DNA of 64,000 nucleotides from CAVPOO01 sp963707015. Lineage in GTDB: Bacteria > Pseudomonadota > Gammaproteobacteria > Thiohalobacterales > Thiohalobacteraceae. The notes beneath the pieces are model-generated. The model was given only the letters and a program-made list of their open reading frames with translations, made no database searches and was not told the DNA's origin. The DNA is taken from assembly GCA_963707015.1 (NCBI GenBank), contig CAVPOO010000010.1:1-64000 (forward strand), read 5' to 3'. The position numbers were made by a program, and so were the translations under genes. Below are positions 28,007 through 37,962 of the stretch, piece by piece; the stretch's first letter is position 1, and every line of letters starts with the position of its first letter.

Positions 28007-28315
28007 ATGGCAATGCTACATATTGTGAACAAGTCACCCTTTGAACGTAACGCGCTGGATTCCTGCGTGCGGCTGGCCACCGCGGGTGCGGCGGTACTGT
28101 TCATCGAAGATGGTGTCATTGGTGCTCTGAAAAACACCGCTAACAGCCACAAGGTCAGCGATGCGATGAGCAATCTAAAGTTCTATGTTCTCGGGCCCGA
28201 TCTCAAGGCCCGCGGCATGTCCGAAGACCGGCTGATTGATGGCGTCTCGGTGGTGGACTACGGCGGTTTCGTAGACCTGGTTACCGGGCACGACACGGTT
28301 CAATCCTGGCTCTGA
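28007..28315 (+). CDS. dsrH: Sulfurtransferase subunit DsrH
   Basis: This third subunit of DsrEFH has 102 residues, the usual length. The conserved cysteine at position 20 (RNALDSCVRLATAG) corresponds to the second redox-relevant cysteine of the complex. The body reads AAVLFIEDGVIGALKNT and YVLGPDLKARGMSEDR. GGGGACGAG lies upstream of the ATG. dsrC follows after 41 bp. Confidence 0.96.
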   Translation: MAMLHIVNKSPFERNALDSCVRLATAGAAVLFIEDGVIGALKNTANSHKVSDAMSNLKFYVLGPDLKARGMSEDRLIDGVSVVDYGGFVDLVTGHDTVQSWL

Positions 28316-28356
28316 ATTTTCTAAACGATAGATCGACACGAACGAGGAGATCGACC

Positions 28357-28689
28357 ATGGCGATTGAAGTAAACGGCAAAACGCTGGAAACCGATGAAGA
28401 GGGATACCTCGCCGACCTTAACCAATGGGAGCCGGCGGTGGCTGAGATTATGGCCAAGGAAGACGGGCTCGACCTGACCGAGAGTCACTGGGAGGTCATC
28501 AACTTCCTGCGCGAGTACTACGAAGAGTACCAGATCGCACCGGCGGTCCGCGTTCTGACCAAGGCAATCGGCAAGAAGCTTGGCAAGGACAAGGGTAACA
28601 GCAAGTATCTCTACGAGCTGTATCCGTACGGCCCGGCAAAACAGGCATGCAAATACGCCGGTCTGCCAAAACCGACTGGCTGCGTGTAA
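28357..28689 (+). CDS. dsrC: Sulfur-carrier protein DsrC
   Basis: This 110-residue substrate carrier delivers persulfide sulfur to DsrAB. The swinging C-terminal arm is complete: CKYAGLPKPTGCV holds CysB at 98 and CysA at 109, 11 residues apart. The core has LTESHWEVINFLREYYEEY. ATG 28357 is preceded by GAGGAGATCGACC. It contrasts with two other DsrC-family genes in this window that lack one or both arm cysteines. A strong hairpin follows before dsrM. Confidence 0.98.
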   Translation: MAIEVNGKTLETDEEGYLADLNQWEPAVAEIMAKEDGLDLTESHWEVINFLREYYEEYQIAPAVRVLTKAIGKKLGKDKGNSKYLYELYPYGPAKQACKYAGLPKPTGCV

Positions 28690-28708
28690 AGCATACCCTG
28701 TACGGGAT

Positions 28709-28738
28709 AACGGCCGGGGAGAGCTCTCCCCGCCGTTT
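28709..28738 (+). other. Stem-loop between dsrC and dsrM
   Basis: A long stem (AACGG plus CGGGGAGAG pairing with CTCTCCCCG plus CCGTT, one bulge) ends in TTTGTTC. It could act as a weak attenuator or 3' stabiliser letting dsrC be expressed above the downstream membrane-complex genes. The T-tract is interrupted, so read-through is expected. Confidence 0.8.
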
Positions 28739-28758
28739 GTTCAAGTGCCTGTAAGGAG

Positions 28759-29499
28759 ATGACGGTGTCATTGGTGACCGGTATCTATGCCGTATTGTTC
28801 TACGCCGCAACGATCCTTCTGATCGCGGGCCTGGCGTTGCGTATTCGCTTGTATGCCAGAACGCCGGCACCCCTGAAAATTCCGACGACACCGGCACCGG
28901 TCACCAGAAGCGGTGTGGTGTGGCGGATGTTCCGGGAGGTGGCATTCTTCCAGAGCCTTTTCAAGTCGAATAAGTGGACCTGGATCTTCGGCTGGCTGTT
29001 TCATTTCTGCCTGCTGCTGGTGCTGCTGCGCCACCTGCGTTACTTCACTCAGCCGGTGTGGTTCTGGGTTGAATGGATACAGCCTTTCGGAAAATATGCC
29101 GCCTTTGGCATGGTCGTCGGTCTGGCCGGTCTCTGGGCGCGGCGTTTCCTCGTGGATCGCGTGCGCTACATCAGTGCGCCCTCCGACCATCTCATGCTGG
29201 CGCTGCTGATAGCGATCGGCCTCACCGGCCTGGGCATGAAGTATGTCTGGCATACGGACATCGTTGCCCTGAAGGCTTTCTTCCTGGGCCTGATGTATTT
29301 CAGCTGGCAGCCGCTGCCTGCGGACCCGGTGCTGCTGGTTCATCTCACCCTGGTGGCGACCCTGATGATCATCTTCCCGGTGAGCAAGCTGCTCCATGCG
29401 CCCGGCGTCTTTTTCAGCCCGACGCGTAACCAGGTGGATAACCCGCGCGAGCAGCGCCATCTGGCACCCTGGGCGGCAGCACTGGAAAAGCAATCCTGA
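28759..29499 (+). CDS. dsrM: DsrM, haem-b membrane subunit of the DsrMKJOP complex
   Basis: This 246-residue membrane protein of the nitrate-reductase gamma type exchanges electrons between quinones and DsrK. Five or so hydrophobic segments are evident, the first at MTVSLVTGIYAVLFYAATIL. Histidines in FGWLFHFCLLLVLLRHLRYF and in VLLVHLTLVATL are candidate haem ligands. The ATG at 28759 follows AAGGAG. dsrK starts 47 bp downstream. Confidence 0.95.
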   Translation: MTVSLVTGIYAVLFYAATILLIAGLALRIRLYARTPAPLKIPTTPAPVTRSGVVWRMFREVAFFQSLFKSNKWTWIFGWLFHFCLLLVLLRHLRYFTQPVWFWVEWIQPFGKYAAFGMVVGLAGLWARRFLVDRVRYISAPSDHLMLALLIAIGLTGLGMKYVWHTDIVALKAFFLGLMYFSWQPLPADPVLLVHLTLVATLMIIFPVSKLLHAPGVFFSPTRNQVDNPREQRHLAPWAAALEKQS

Positions 29500-29546
29500 C
29501 AGATCCCGCTTGCTGACTTGACGCGTTTGCTGGAAGGAGCACCTAC

Positions 29547-31052
<1,506 letters not shown>

Positions 31053-31116
31053 GGCCAATGGCCGAAAGACAACGCGTTAACAGAAAAATTCGCTTTATCC
31101 GGACAGGAGAACAGGC

Positions 31117-33075
31117 ATGGCAACTTCTCGTGACGATATGGAAAAATTAACCTTTCGCAAATTCGAAGACGGCGACTACGTGTGGGACAATCTTCACACA
31201 CAGATCTTCGAGGGCGATCACTCCCACAAGTGCCCGGTGTACGTGCACCGCACGCCGCCGTGTCAGGGCAGTTGCCCGTCAGGGGAAGATATCCGTGGCT
31301 GGCTGCAGATCGTGCGCGGCATCGAGAAGCCACCTCAGGATGTGAGCTGGCAGGAGTATGCCTTCCGCCGCTCCACCGATGCCAACCCCTTCCCCTCCAT
31401 GATGGGACGCGTGTGCCCGGCGCCGTGCGAAGACGGCTGCAACCGCAATGAGGTGGAAGACTTCGTGGGAATCAACGCCATCGAGCAGTACATTGGCGAC
31501 ACCGCCAAGGTACAGGGCTTCAAGTTCGCGGAAGGTGCCCCGCTGACCGGCAAGAAGATTGCCATCGTCGGCGGCGGACCAGCCGGCCTTGCCGCCGCCT
31601 ACCAGCTGCGCCGCATGGGACACGCCTCCACGGTCTTCGATGACCACAAGGAACTGGGTGGCATGTTCAAGTACGGGATTCCCGGCTACCGCACCCCGCG
31701 CGAATTTCTGGATCACGAGATTCAGCGGATTCTTGACATGGGTGACATCGAGATCAAGCTGAATACCCGTATTGGCCGCGATGTATCGGTCGAGGAACTC
31801 GAAAAAAACTACGATGCCATTCTGTGGGCAATCGGTTGTCAGAGCGGCCGCAAATTACCGGTGCCCGGCGCCGATGCGCCGAACTGTGTGACGGGTGTGC
31901 AGTTCCTCGAGGCCTTCAACAGCGGCCGTCTGCAGGTCGCGACCTCCAAGGTGGTCTGCGTGGGCGGCGGTGACACCTCCATCGACGTCGTGTCGGTAGC
32001 CCGCCGGCTCGGCCAGATCAAGCATCCCCAGCCAAAGGACCGCCAGGCCGCTGCCGAGGCCGCGGTACTGGGTTATGTCACTCATGACACCATCTCGGTC
32101 GCGCAGAAGGAAGGCGCCGAGGTCACGCTGACCTCCCTGTTCCCGAAAGAGAACATGACCGCCGCGGAGCACGAAGTGATGGACGCACTCACCGAGGGCG
32201 TCACCATCCTTGACGGTGTCATGCCCACCGAAGTCGTGTTGAACGACCAGGGCCGTGCCACGGGCCTCAGGATCGCCAAGTGCAAAATGGTCGACAACCG
32301 GCCGCAGCCCGTCGAGGGCACCGAGCAACTCCTCGAGGCCGACCTGATTGTCTCGGCCATCGGTCAGGGCGGTGACATGACAGGGCTGGAACAGTTTGAC
32401 AACGGCCATGGCCTGATGGATGCGGACAAGTTCTACCAGATGCCGAACCGGCCCGGTCACTTTGTCGCCGGCGATATTATCCGTCCGCACCTGCTCACAA
32501 CTGCCATCGGTCAGGCATCCGTTGCGGCTGAAAGCATTGACCTCTACCTCAAGAGCGAGGAATTCAAGAAGCGTCCCAAGGTCGACAAGCACCACTTCCA
32601 TCTGCTGGATAAACTGCGCGAGGCGGGCCTGCAGCCGGAGGATTACGAAAACCGGGGTGAAACGCGCGGCACAGATGACAGCAAGTTTGCCGTGCACAAT
32701 TACGAAGACCGGGCCGCGCATGAAATCGTTCCTGCAACCAAGCTGTTCCTGGGGCATTTCACCTACACACCGCGCCACAAGCGCCAGGAAAGGGTACCGA
32801 CGGCAGACGAGGTGCTTGGCCATTTCGAGGAGCGCATCGTTGTCCTCGGTGAAGAAGAGGCCCGCGCCGAAGCCGAACGCTGCATGAGCTGCGGCATGTG
32901 CTTTGAATGTGACAACTGCGTCATCTTCTGCCCGCAGGACGCAATCTTCCGCGTCAAGAAGACGGAAGCGACCATGGGCCGCTATGTTGACACCGATTAC
33001 ACCAAATGTATCGGCTGTCATATCTGCTCCGATGTCTGCCCCACGGGTTACATCGACATGGCAATGGGCGAGTAA
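31117..33075 (+). CDS. dsrL: DsrL, NAD(P)H-linked iron-sulfur flavoprotein
   Basis: This 652-residue flavoprotein, related to glutamate synthase small subunit, is proposed to transfer electrons between DsrAB and NAD in sulfur oxidisers. The N-terminal cysteine region reads TPPCQGSCPSGEDIRG and CPAPCEDGCNR. The FAD Rossmann motif is VGGGPAGLAAAYQLRRMG and the NAD motif is VGGGDTSIDVVSVARRLG. The C-terminus carries a two-cluster ferredoxin, CMSCGMCFECDNCVIFCP and CIGCHICSDVCP. Its presence distinguishes an oxidative dsr system. Confidence 0.97.
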   Translation: MATSRDDMEKLTFRKFEDGDYVWDNLHTQIFEGDHSHKCPVYVHRTPPCQGSCPSGEDIRGWLQIVRGIEKPPQDVSWQEYAFRRSTDANPFPSMMGRVCPAPCEDGCNRNEVEDFVGINAIEQYIGDTAKVQGFKFAEGAPLTGKKIAIVGGGPAGLAAAYQLRRMGHASTVFDDHKELGGMFKYGIPGYRTPREFLDHEIQRILDMGDIEIKLNTRIGRDVSVEELEKNYDAILWAIGCQSGRKLPVPGADAPNCVTGVQFLEAFNSGRLQVATSKVVCVGGGDTSIDVVSVARRLGQIKHPQPKDRQAAAEAAVLGYVTHDTISVAQKEGAEVTLTSLFPKENMTAAEHEVMDALTEGVTILDGVMPTEVVLNDQGRATGLRIAKCKMVDNRPQPVEGTEQLLEADLIVSAIGQGGDMTGLEQFDNGHGLMDADKFYQMPNRPGHFVAGDIIRPHLLTTAIGQASVAAESIDLYLKSEEFKKRPKVDKHHFHLLDKLREAGLQPEDYENRGETRGTDDSKFAVHNYEDRAAHEIVPATKLFLGHFTYTPRHKRQERVPTADEVLGHFEERIVVLGEEEARAEAERCMSCGMCFECDNCVIFCPQDAIFRVKKTEATMGRYVDTDYTKCIGCHICSDVCPTGYIDMAMGE

Positions 33076-33092
33076 GTAAAACAGGAGTCATT

Positions 33093-33620
33093 ATGCAGCG
33101 CTTATTGAGCCGCTGGCGGTTGCTGTGCATCGCGATTCCGGCGCTTGTCCTTGCGGGCATGCCGGTCGCGGCAATCGCGGGTGACGTCCCTCTGCCGGAA
33201 GTCCCGCAGGCACGCGCCAAGGTCAGCGCGACGCAGGGTTGTGTGGAGCCAACGCAGGAGATGCGCAAGAACCACATGGACTACATCCTGCATCAGCGGG
33301 ACAGGACTGTGCATGAGGGTATTCGTACCCGGCAGTACAGCCTCGAGGAATGTATCAACTGCCACGTCACACCCGGGGCAGATGGTGCGATGCCCAGCGT
33401 CGACAGCCATGAGCATTTCTGCAACAGTTGTCATGCCTATGCGGCCGTCCACATCGACTGTTTCCAGTGCCATGCCGATCGGCCCACCCGGGATTCACAG
33501 ATCCCGGATGTCGAGCGCCGATCCGCCATGCACCACCAGACGGCAGCGACGGCCTCACTGAGTAATACAGCAACGTCGCAGACCCTCGACGTACTGGCAG
33601 CAGAGGGACCCATTCGATGA
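33093..33620 (+). CDS. dsrJ: DsrJ, periplasmic triheme cytochrome c
   Basis: This 175-residue exported cytochrome belongs to DsrMKJOP. An N-terminal signal or anchor spans residues 1-30 (LLCIAIPALVLAGMPVAAIA). Three CxxCH haem sites are visible: CINCH, CNSCH and CFQCH. A cysteine near residue 50 (ATQGCVEPTQEMRKNHM) fits the unusual His/Cys ligation known for DsrJ. CAGGAG precedes the ATG at 33093. Its stop overlaps dsrO by 4 nt. Confidence 0.96.
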   Translation: MQRLLSRWRLLCIAIPALVLAGMPVAAIAGDVPLPEVPQARAKVSATQGCVEPTQEMRKNHMDYILHQRDRTVHEGIRTRQYSLEECINCHVTPGADGAMPSVDSHEHFCNSCHAYAAVHIDCFQCHADRPTRDSQIPDVERRSAMHHQTAATASLSNTATSQTLDVLAAEGPIR

Positions 33621-34396
33621 GTCGCGAACAGGATACCGACAGGTCACGCCGGCGCTTTCTCGGCGGCGCCGCAGGCACAGTTGCGGCAGCCACCGTAGTG
33701 CCGGGTGTCATTGTCCATCAGCTTGGCCAGGCCAGGGCGGCAGATCAACCGGTCTCGAGTGAACGGCGCTGGGGAATGCTGATTGACACCAGCAAGTGCG
33801 CAAACGGCTGCGATGCCTGTGTCAACGCCTGCGCGGATGAGCACGGATGGTCGCCGGTCAGCGAGGCGACGAGCGAACACGCACGTGCGATCGATGCGCA
33901 ATGGATCCGCAAGGTAACTGTGCGCAACCGCCAGACCGGTTATGCGCATTCGCTGCCCATGCTGTGCCAGCACTGTGAAACAGCGCCCTGCGTTGACGTG
34001 TGTCCGACCGGCGCATCGTTCCGGCGTGCCGATGGAATTGTGCTGGTCGATAAACACATCTGCATCGGCTGTCGCTACTGCATGATGGCTTGCCCTTTCA
34101 AGGCACGCTCCTTCATTCATGAAGATCTCCATGATCAGCTGGCCGTTGCACCACGGGGCAAGGGAACGGTAGAGAGCTGTACGCTGTGCGTACACCGCAT
34201 CGACAAAAAAGGCGTCAGTGCCGTACCTGCCTGTGCCGAGGCCTGCGCCGCGGAAGGCCACAACGCCTTTACCTTCGGTGATCTGAATGATCCCGATAGC
34301 GCCCTGTCGCAGGAGCTGCGCAATTACGGGAGCACCAAGGTCCGGGCCGATCTGAACCTGAACCAGGGCGTCAGCTATCGAGGTATCGAGGGGTAA
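33617..34396 (+). CDS. dsrO: DsrO, periplasmic ferredoxin-like subunit with Tat signal
   Basis: This 259-residue iron-sulfur protein transfers electrons between DsrJ and DsrP. It opens with a twin-arginine signal, RSRRRFLGGAAGTVAAATVV, and an export cleavage region near AARAADQP. Cysteine groups for up to four clusters follow: CANGCDACVNAC, CQHCETAPCVDVCP, CIGCRYCMMACPF and CTLCVHRI. Translation is coupled to dsrJ through ATGA. Confidence 0.96.
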   Translation: MSREQDTDRSRRRFLGGAAGTVAAATVVPGVIVHQLGQARAADQPVSSERRWGMLIDTSKCANGCDACVNACADEHGWSPVSEATSEHARAIDAQWIRKVTVRNRQTGYAHSLPMLCQHCETAPCVDVCPTGASFRRADGIVLVDKHICIGCRYCMMACPFKARSFIHEDLHDQLAVAPRGKGTVESCTLCVHRIDKKGVSAVPACAEACAAEGHNAFTFGDLNDPDSALSQELRNYGSTKVRADLNLNQGVSYRGIEG

Positions 34397-34440
34397 CCCC
34401 CATCGCTTATGGCAACGTGGAAACCGTGACATAATTGACC

Positions 34441-35676
34441 ATGAAAAAGCAGATTCACTTCAAGGAAATCGAGAACGAGGGGCTGGGCTTCTACGGCCTG
34501 CTGGGCCTGCTGGGCTTCATTGTTCTGGTCGGCCTGGGTGCCGCCTGGTACATGGAACACAATGGACACCAGGTCACCGGCATGACCAATCAGGTTGTCT
34601 GGGGTACGCCCCATGTCTTTGCGGTATTCCTCATTGTGGCAGCCTCCGGCGCGCTCAACGTTGCGTCGATCAGCTCAGTGTTCGGCAAGCTCGCCTACAA
34701 GCCGCTGGCCCGGCTCTCGGGACTGCTTGCCATCGCGCTGCTGATGGGTGGTCTGGCGGTACTGGTACTCGATCTGGGGCGCCCGGACCGCCTGATCGTG
34801 GCGATGACCTACTATAATTTCAAGTCCATCTTCGCCTGGAATATCTTCCTGTATACCGGTTTTATGGCCATCGTCGCTGTCTATCTCTGGATGATGATGG
34901 AGCGCCGGATGAACCGCTTTACAAAATCCGCGGGGCTCGTCGCCTTCGTATGGCGTTTGTTGCTGACCACCGGTACCGGGTCTATCTTCGGGTTCCTGGT
35001 AGCGCGCCAGGGGTATGACGAAGCCATCATGGCGCCGATGTTTGTGGTCATGTCTTTTTCATTTGGACTGGCCATATTCATCCTGGTCCTGCTTGCCGCA
35101 TACCGCTGGACCGGCCGCCCGCTGGGTGAGGCAGTGCTTTATCGACTGAAGAACCTGCTCGGCGTATTCGTGGCCTCGGTACTGTATTTCACACTCGTCT
35201 ATCACCTCACCAACCTCTACATTACAGAGCATCATGGCTTTGAACGTTTCCTGTTGCTCGACGGCGGGGCCTACACAAAACTCTTCTGGATCGGTCAGAT
35301 ATTGCTGGGCGGCCTGGTGCCACTCGCCATGCTGTATCACCCCACGCTGGGCAAATCACGTGCAGCGATCGGCTGGGCTTCGGCACTGGTGATACTCGGC
35401 GGCATGGCACAGATGTATGTCATTATTATCGGCGGTCAGGCCTACCCGCTGACCCTATTCCCGGGCATGGAAGTGACCAGCAGTTTCTTTGACGGCGTCG
35501 TAGCAGACTATGCGCCCAGTCTCCCGGAGATATTACTCGGTGTTGGCGGAGTCGGTCTGGCGCTGGCGATGGTCGTCGTTGCCGTGAAGGTGCTCGCCTT
35601 TCTGCCCGAGAGCCTCGATAATTCCCTCGTCGATCCGCACTTCAAACCCGAAGTAGCGGACGAAGCGGCTGCCTGA
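34441..35676 (+). CDS. dsrP: DsrP, NrfD-family polytopic membrane subunit
   Basis: This 411-residue quinone-interacting membrane protein has about ten predicted helices. The NrfD/PsrC-type start KQIHFKEIENEGLGFYGLLG leads into alternating hydrophobic segments such as LLAIALLMGGLAVLVLDLGR. The ATG at 34441 is used; a TTG two codons upstream is possible, and neither has a strong Shine-Dalgarno. The gene ends the DsrMKJOP set, about 120 bp before dsrN. Confidence 0.93.
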   Translation: MKKQIHFKEIENEGLGFYGLLGLLGFIVLVGLGAAWYMEHNGHQVTGMTNQVVWGTPHVFAVFLIVAASGALNVASISSVFGKLAYKPLARLSGLLAIALLMGGLAVLVLDLGRPDRLIVAMTYYNFKSIFAWNIFLYTGFMAIVAVYLWMMMERRMNRFTKSAGLVAFVWRLLLTTGTGSIFGFLVARQGYDEAIMAPMFVVMSFSFGLAIFILVLLAAYRWTGRPLGEAVLYRLKNLLGVFVASVLYFTLVYHLTNLYITEHHGFERFLLLDGGAYTKLFWIGQILLGGLVPLAMLYHPTLGKSRAAIGWASALVILGGMAQMYVIIIGGQAYPLTLFPGMEVTSSFFDGVVADYAPSLPEILLGVGGVGLALAMVVVAVKVLAFLPESLDNSLVDPHFKPEVADEAAA

Positions 35677-35794
35677 CACCGGGCCGTAGACGCCGGCCGC
35701 TGTGGCCTGAGCGGGCTCGTGGCCGCCCGGCGCTCGGCCGCGATCTCTTACACAGCTTATGCGGGAAAGCCAGCGGTCCCGCGCTCGACAAAGT

Positions 35795-37198
35795 ATGGCT
35801 CACCTGTTCATTTCCGCAGCCCACAAATCCTCCGGCAAGACGACGGTCGCACTCGGTCTTTGCGCCGCACTCCGCAAACGTGAGCTGGCTGTCCAGCCGT
35901 TCAAGAAAGGGCCTGACTATATTGACCCGATGTGGCTTGGCCTGGCGGCAGGCAGCCCCTGCCATAATCTGGATTTCTATACCATGGAAAGCGACGAGAT
36001 CCTTTCCACAGCATCGCATTACATCGAAAAGGCCGACATCGGCATCATCGAAGGCAACAAGGGCCTCTACGACGGGCTCGACCTTGACGGCAGCAACAGC
36101 AACGCCGCACTCGCGAGTCTGCTCTGCGCCCCGGTCATTCTCGTGCTCGACGCCCGTGGCATGACGCGCGGCATCGCGCCCTTGATTCTCGGCTATCAGG
36201 CCTTCGACCGCTCCGTCAACATTGCCGGTGTAATCCTCAACCAGCTCGGTGGCAGCCGGCACGAGACCAAATTGCGGGCGGTGATCGAACACTACACCGA
36301 TGTCCCTGTCGTCGGCGCTATGGCACGCAACCGAGATCTGGAGATCATTGAACGTCATCTCGGCCTGATTCCCAGCAATGAGTCCCAGGCTGCAGGCGAA
36401 CGGATCGCAATGATCAGACAAACCGTGGCCGAACAGGTGGACCTCGACACCCTGCTCGACATCGCCCGGCGCGCGCCGCTGCCTCGAGGCAGCGGAACCT
36501 GGATAGAGGATGCCGCGCACACACACGATATAAGGATCGGCATTGCGCGCGACAGTGCCTTTGGCTTCTACTACCCGGACGATCTGCTTGCCCTGGAACG
36601 CGCAGGCGCAGAACTGGTCCCCTTCAATACGCTCACCGACACGGTATTACCCGAAGTCGACGCGTTGTTCATCGGTGGCGGCTTCCCCGAAACCCGCATG
36701 GCCGAACTTGAGGACAATTCAGCACTGCGGCATGCGATCCGTGACGCCATCGAGGCTGGACTGCCGGCCTATGCGGAATGTGGCGGGCTCATGTACCTGG
36801 CACGGAGTCTGACCTGGCGGGGACAGCGCAGGGAAATGGTTGGCGTCATCGATGGCGATATCCTTATGCACGAGCGGCCCCAGGGGCGTGGCTATGTGCG
36901 GCTGTCCGAGACCCGCGACAGTCTGTGGCCCCGGCCAGAGGGCAGCGCCAGCGAGATTGCTGCACATGAATTTCATTATTCCGGCCTGCGGAACTTCAAC
37001 GGCAGCGGTCGCTTCGCCTATCATGTCGTTCGTGGTACCGGCATCGATGGCAAGCATGACGGCCTGATCTACAAGAATCTGCTGGCGTGTTATACCCATC
37101 AGCGCGATACCCGGCAGAACCGATGGACAAGCCGTTTCGTTAATCACATACGGCAAGTAAAATATGCCTCACGAAGTCACGCAACAGCGTCGAACTGA
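35795..37198 (+). CDS. dsrN: DsrN, CbiA/CobB-like amidase for sirohaem
   Basis: This 467-residue glutamine-dependent amidase, related to cobyrinic acid a,c-diamide synthase, is thought to amidate the sirohaem of DsrAB. The P-loop-like start reads HLFISAAHKSSGKTTVALG, followed by DYIDPMWLGLAAGSPCHNLD. The class-I glutaminase domain has PAYAECGGLMYLAR near residue 330 and AHEFHYSGL near 390. I chose the ATG at 35795 because upstream residues to 35759 look unrelated. Confidence 0.94.
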   Translation: MAHLFISAAHKSSGKTTVALGLCAALRKRELAVQPFKKGPDYIDPMWLGLAAGSPCHNLDFYTMESDEILSTASHYIEKADIGIIEGNKGLYDGLDLDGSNSNAALASLLCAPVILVLDARGMTRGIAPLILGYQAFDRSVNIAGVILNQLGGSRHETKLRAVIEHYTDVPVVGAMARNRDLEIIERHLGLIPSNESQAAGERIAMIRQTVAEQVDLDTLLDIARRAPLPRGSGTWIEDAAHTHDIRIGIARDSAFGFYYPDDLLALERAGAELVPFNTLTDTVLPEVDALFIGGGFPETRMAELEDNSALRHAIRDAIEAGLPAYAECGGLMYLARSLTWRGQRREMVGVIDGDILMHERPQGRGYVRLSETRDSLWPRPEGSASEIAAHEFHYSGLRNFNGSGRFAYHVVRGTGIDGKHDGLIYKNLLACYTHQRDTRQNRWTSRFVNHIRQVKYASRSHATASN

Positions 37199-37258
37199 CA
37201 GATTCTCAGCATACCAGCCGGGCACATTTCCCCGGTCATCAGAAAGGGTACGAAATCG

Positions 37259-37582
37259 ATGATCACCGTAACACCACCCGCGGCGGAACAGATTCGGACA
37301 TCGGCGAAACAGGGCCGTATGGAGGGCATGCCGTTGCGCATTGCCGCCCAAAGGCAGGCCGACGGAAGCATCCATTACGGCATGGGTTTCGATGACGCAC
37401 AGCGCGAGGGCGACGCCCAGATCAGTTCGGAAGGCATCGACCTGGTCGTTGCACCGACCAGCGCGCATCTCCTCCAGGGAACCGTCATCGACTACGTGGA
37501 ACTCGAGCCAGGCAAGTTCGACTTCATCTTCATGAATCCGAACGACCCGAACTATAAAGCCCCGACAGAAGCCGAGAGCTGA
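37259..37582 (+). CDS. dsrR: DsrR, A-type scaffold-like protein without cysteine ligands
   Basis: This 107-residue IscA-like protein affects dsr expression or function in A. vinosum. The fold start (MITVTPPAAEQIRTSAKQGR) and the centre LRIAAQRQADGSIHYGMGFD match A-type carriers, but none of the three cluster cysteines is present, which is a known feature of DsrR. It follows dsrN by 60 bp and is the last canonical dsr gene here; the DsrS-like gene is elsewhere. Confidence 0.92.
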   Translation: MITVTPPAAEQIRTSAKQGRMEGMPLRIAAQRQADGSIHYGMGFDDAQREGDAQISSEGIDLVVAPTSAHLLQGTVIDYVELEPGKFDFIFMNPNDPNYKAPTEAES

Positions 37583-37630
37583 AGATCCCCGCCGCTCAGA
37601 CTACAACCTGCTATATTCTTTCAACTTTAT

Positions 37631-37769
37631 AATAACGATGGTGACAAATTGAGCTGAGCGCCAGTATTTTTATTTATAGCCACGGAATCCATGCGGGGAC
37701 ACGGAAAAATTCCAGGGGGTGTTGGTTGTTTCCGTGTTTTTCCGTAGCCATAAACTATCCGTCATCACC
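37631..37769 (+). repeat. Dispersed repeat family, copy 1
   Basis: This copy carries GAGCGCCAGTATTTTTAT then TATAGCCACGGAATCC and a distal TTTTTCCGTAGCCAT. Its ends resemble each other in inverted orientation (ATGRTGAC / GTCATCACC). It lies between dsrR and the sensor kinase gene, in the same orientation as copy 3 and opposite to copy 2. Confidence 0.88.
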
Positions 37770-37915
37770 AGAGTGAAAAAACACCAGGGTTCGATTCGTT
37801 TGCGGCAGCGTGCAAGCCGCGTGGATGCAGCGGGGCGCGTCCGGCGCCTGCCCTGCACATGGCCAATCCCCTATATTCCTTTCGTCTATCAGCCTGTTAG
37901 CGTTTAGTGATATAG

Positions 37916-37943
37916 TTGGTTTCTGCGCTACCGCAGAAACCAA
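37916..37943. promoter_or_regulatory. Perfect palindrome upstream of the sensor kinase
   Basis: TTGGTTTCTGCG-CTAC-CGCAGAAACCAA forms 12-bp perfect arms with a 4-nt loop. It ends 19 bp before the ATG at 37963 and follows a TATAGT-like box, so it could be an operator or a leader hairpin controlling the two-component genes. Confidence 0.65.
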
Positions 37944-37962
37944 CCGCTGCTGGTTTCCAGAC

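Noticed and set aside
37259..37582. DsrR as a degenerate IscA pseudogene
   Set aside because: Loss of the three cysteines is normal for DsrR, and the gene is in the expected place after dsrN.
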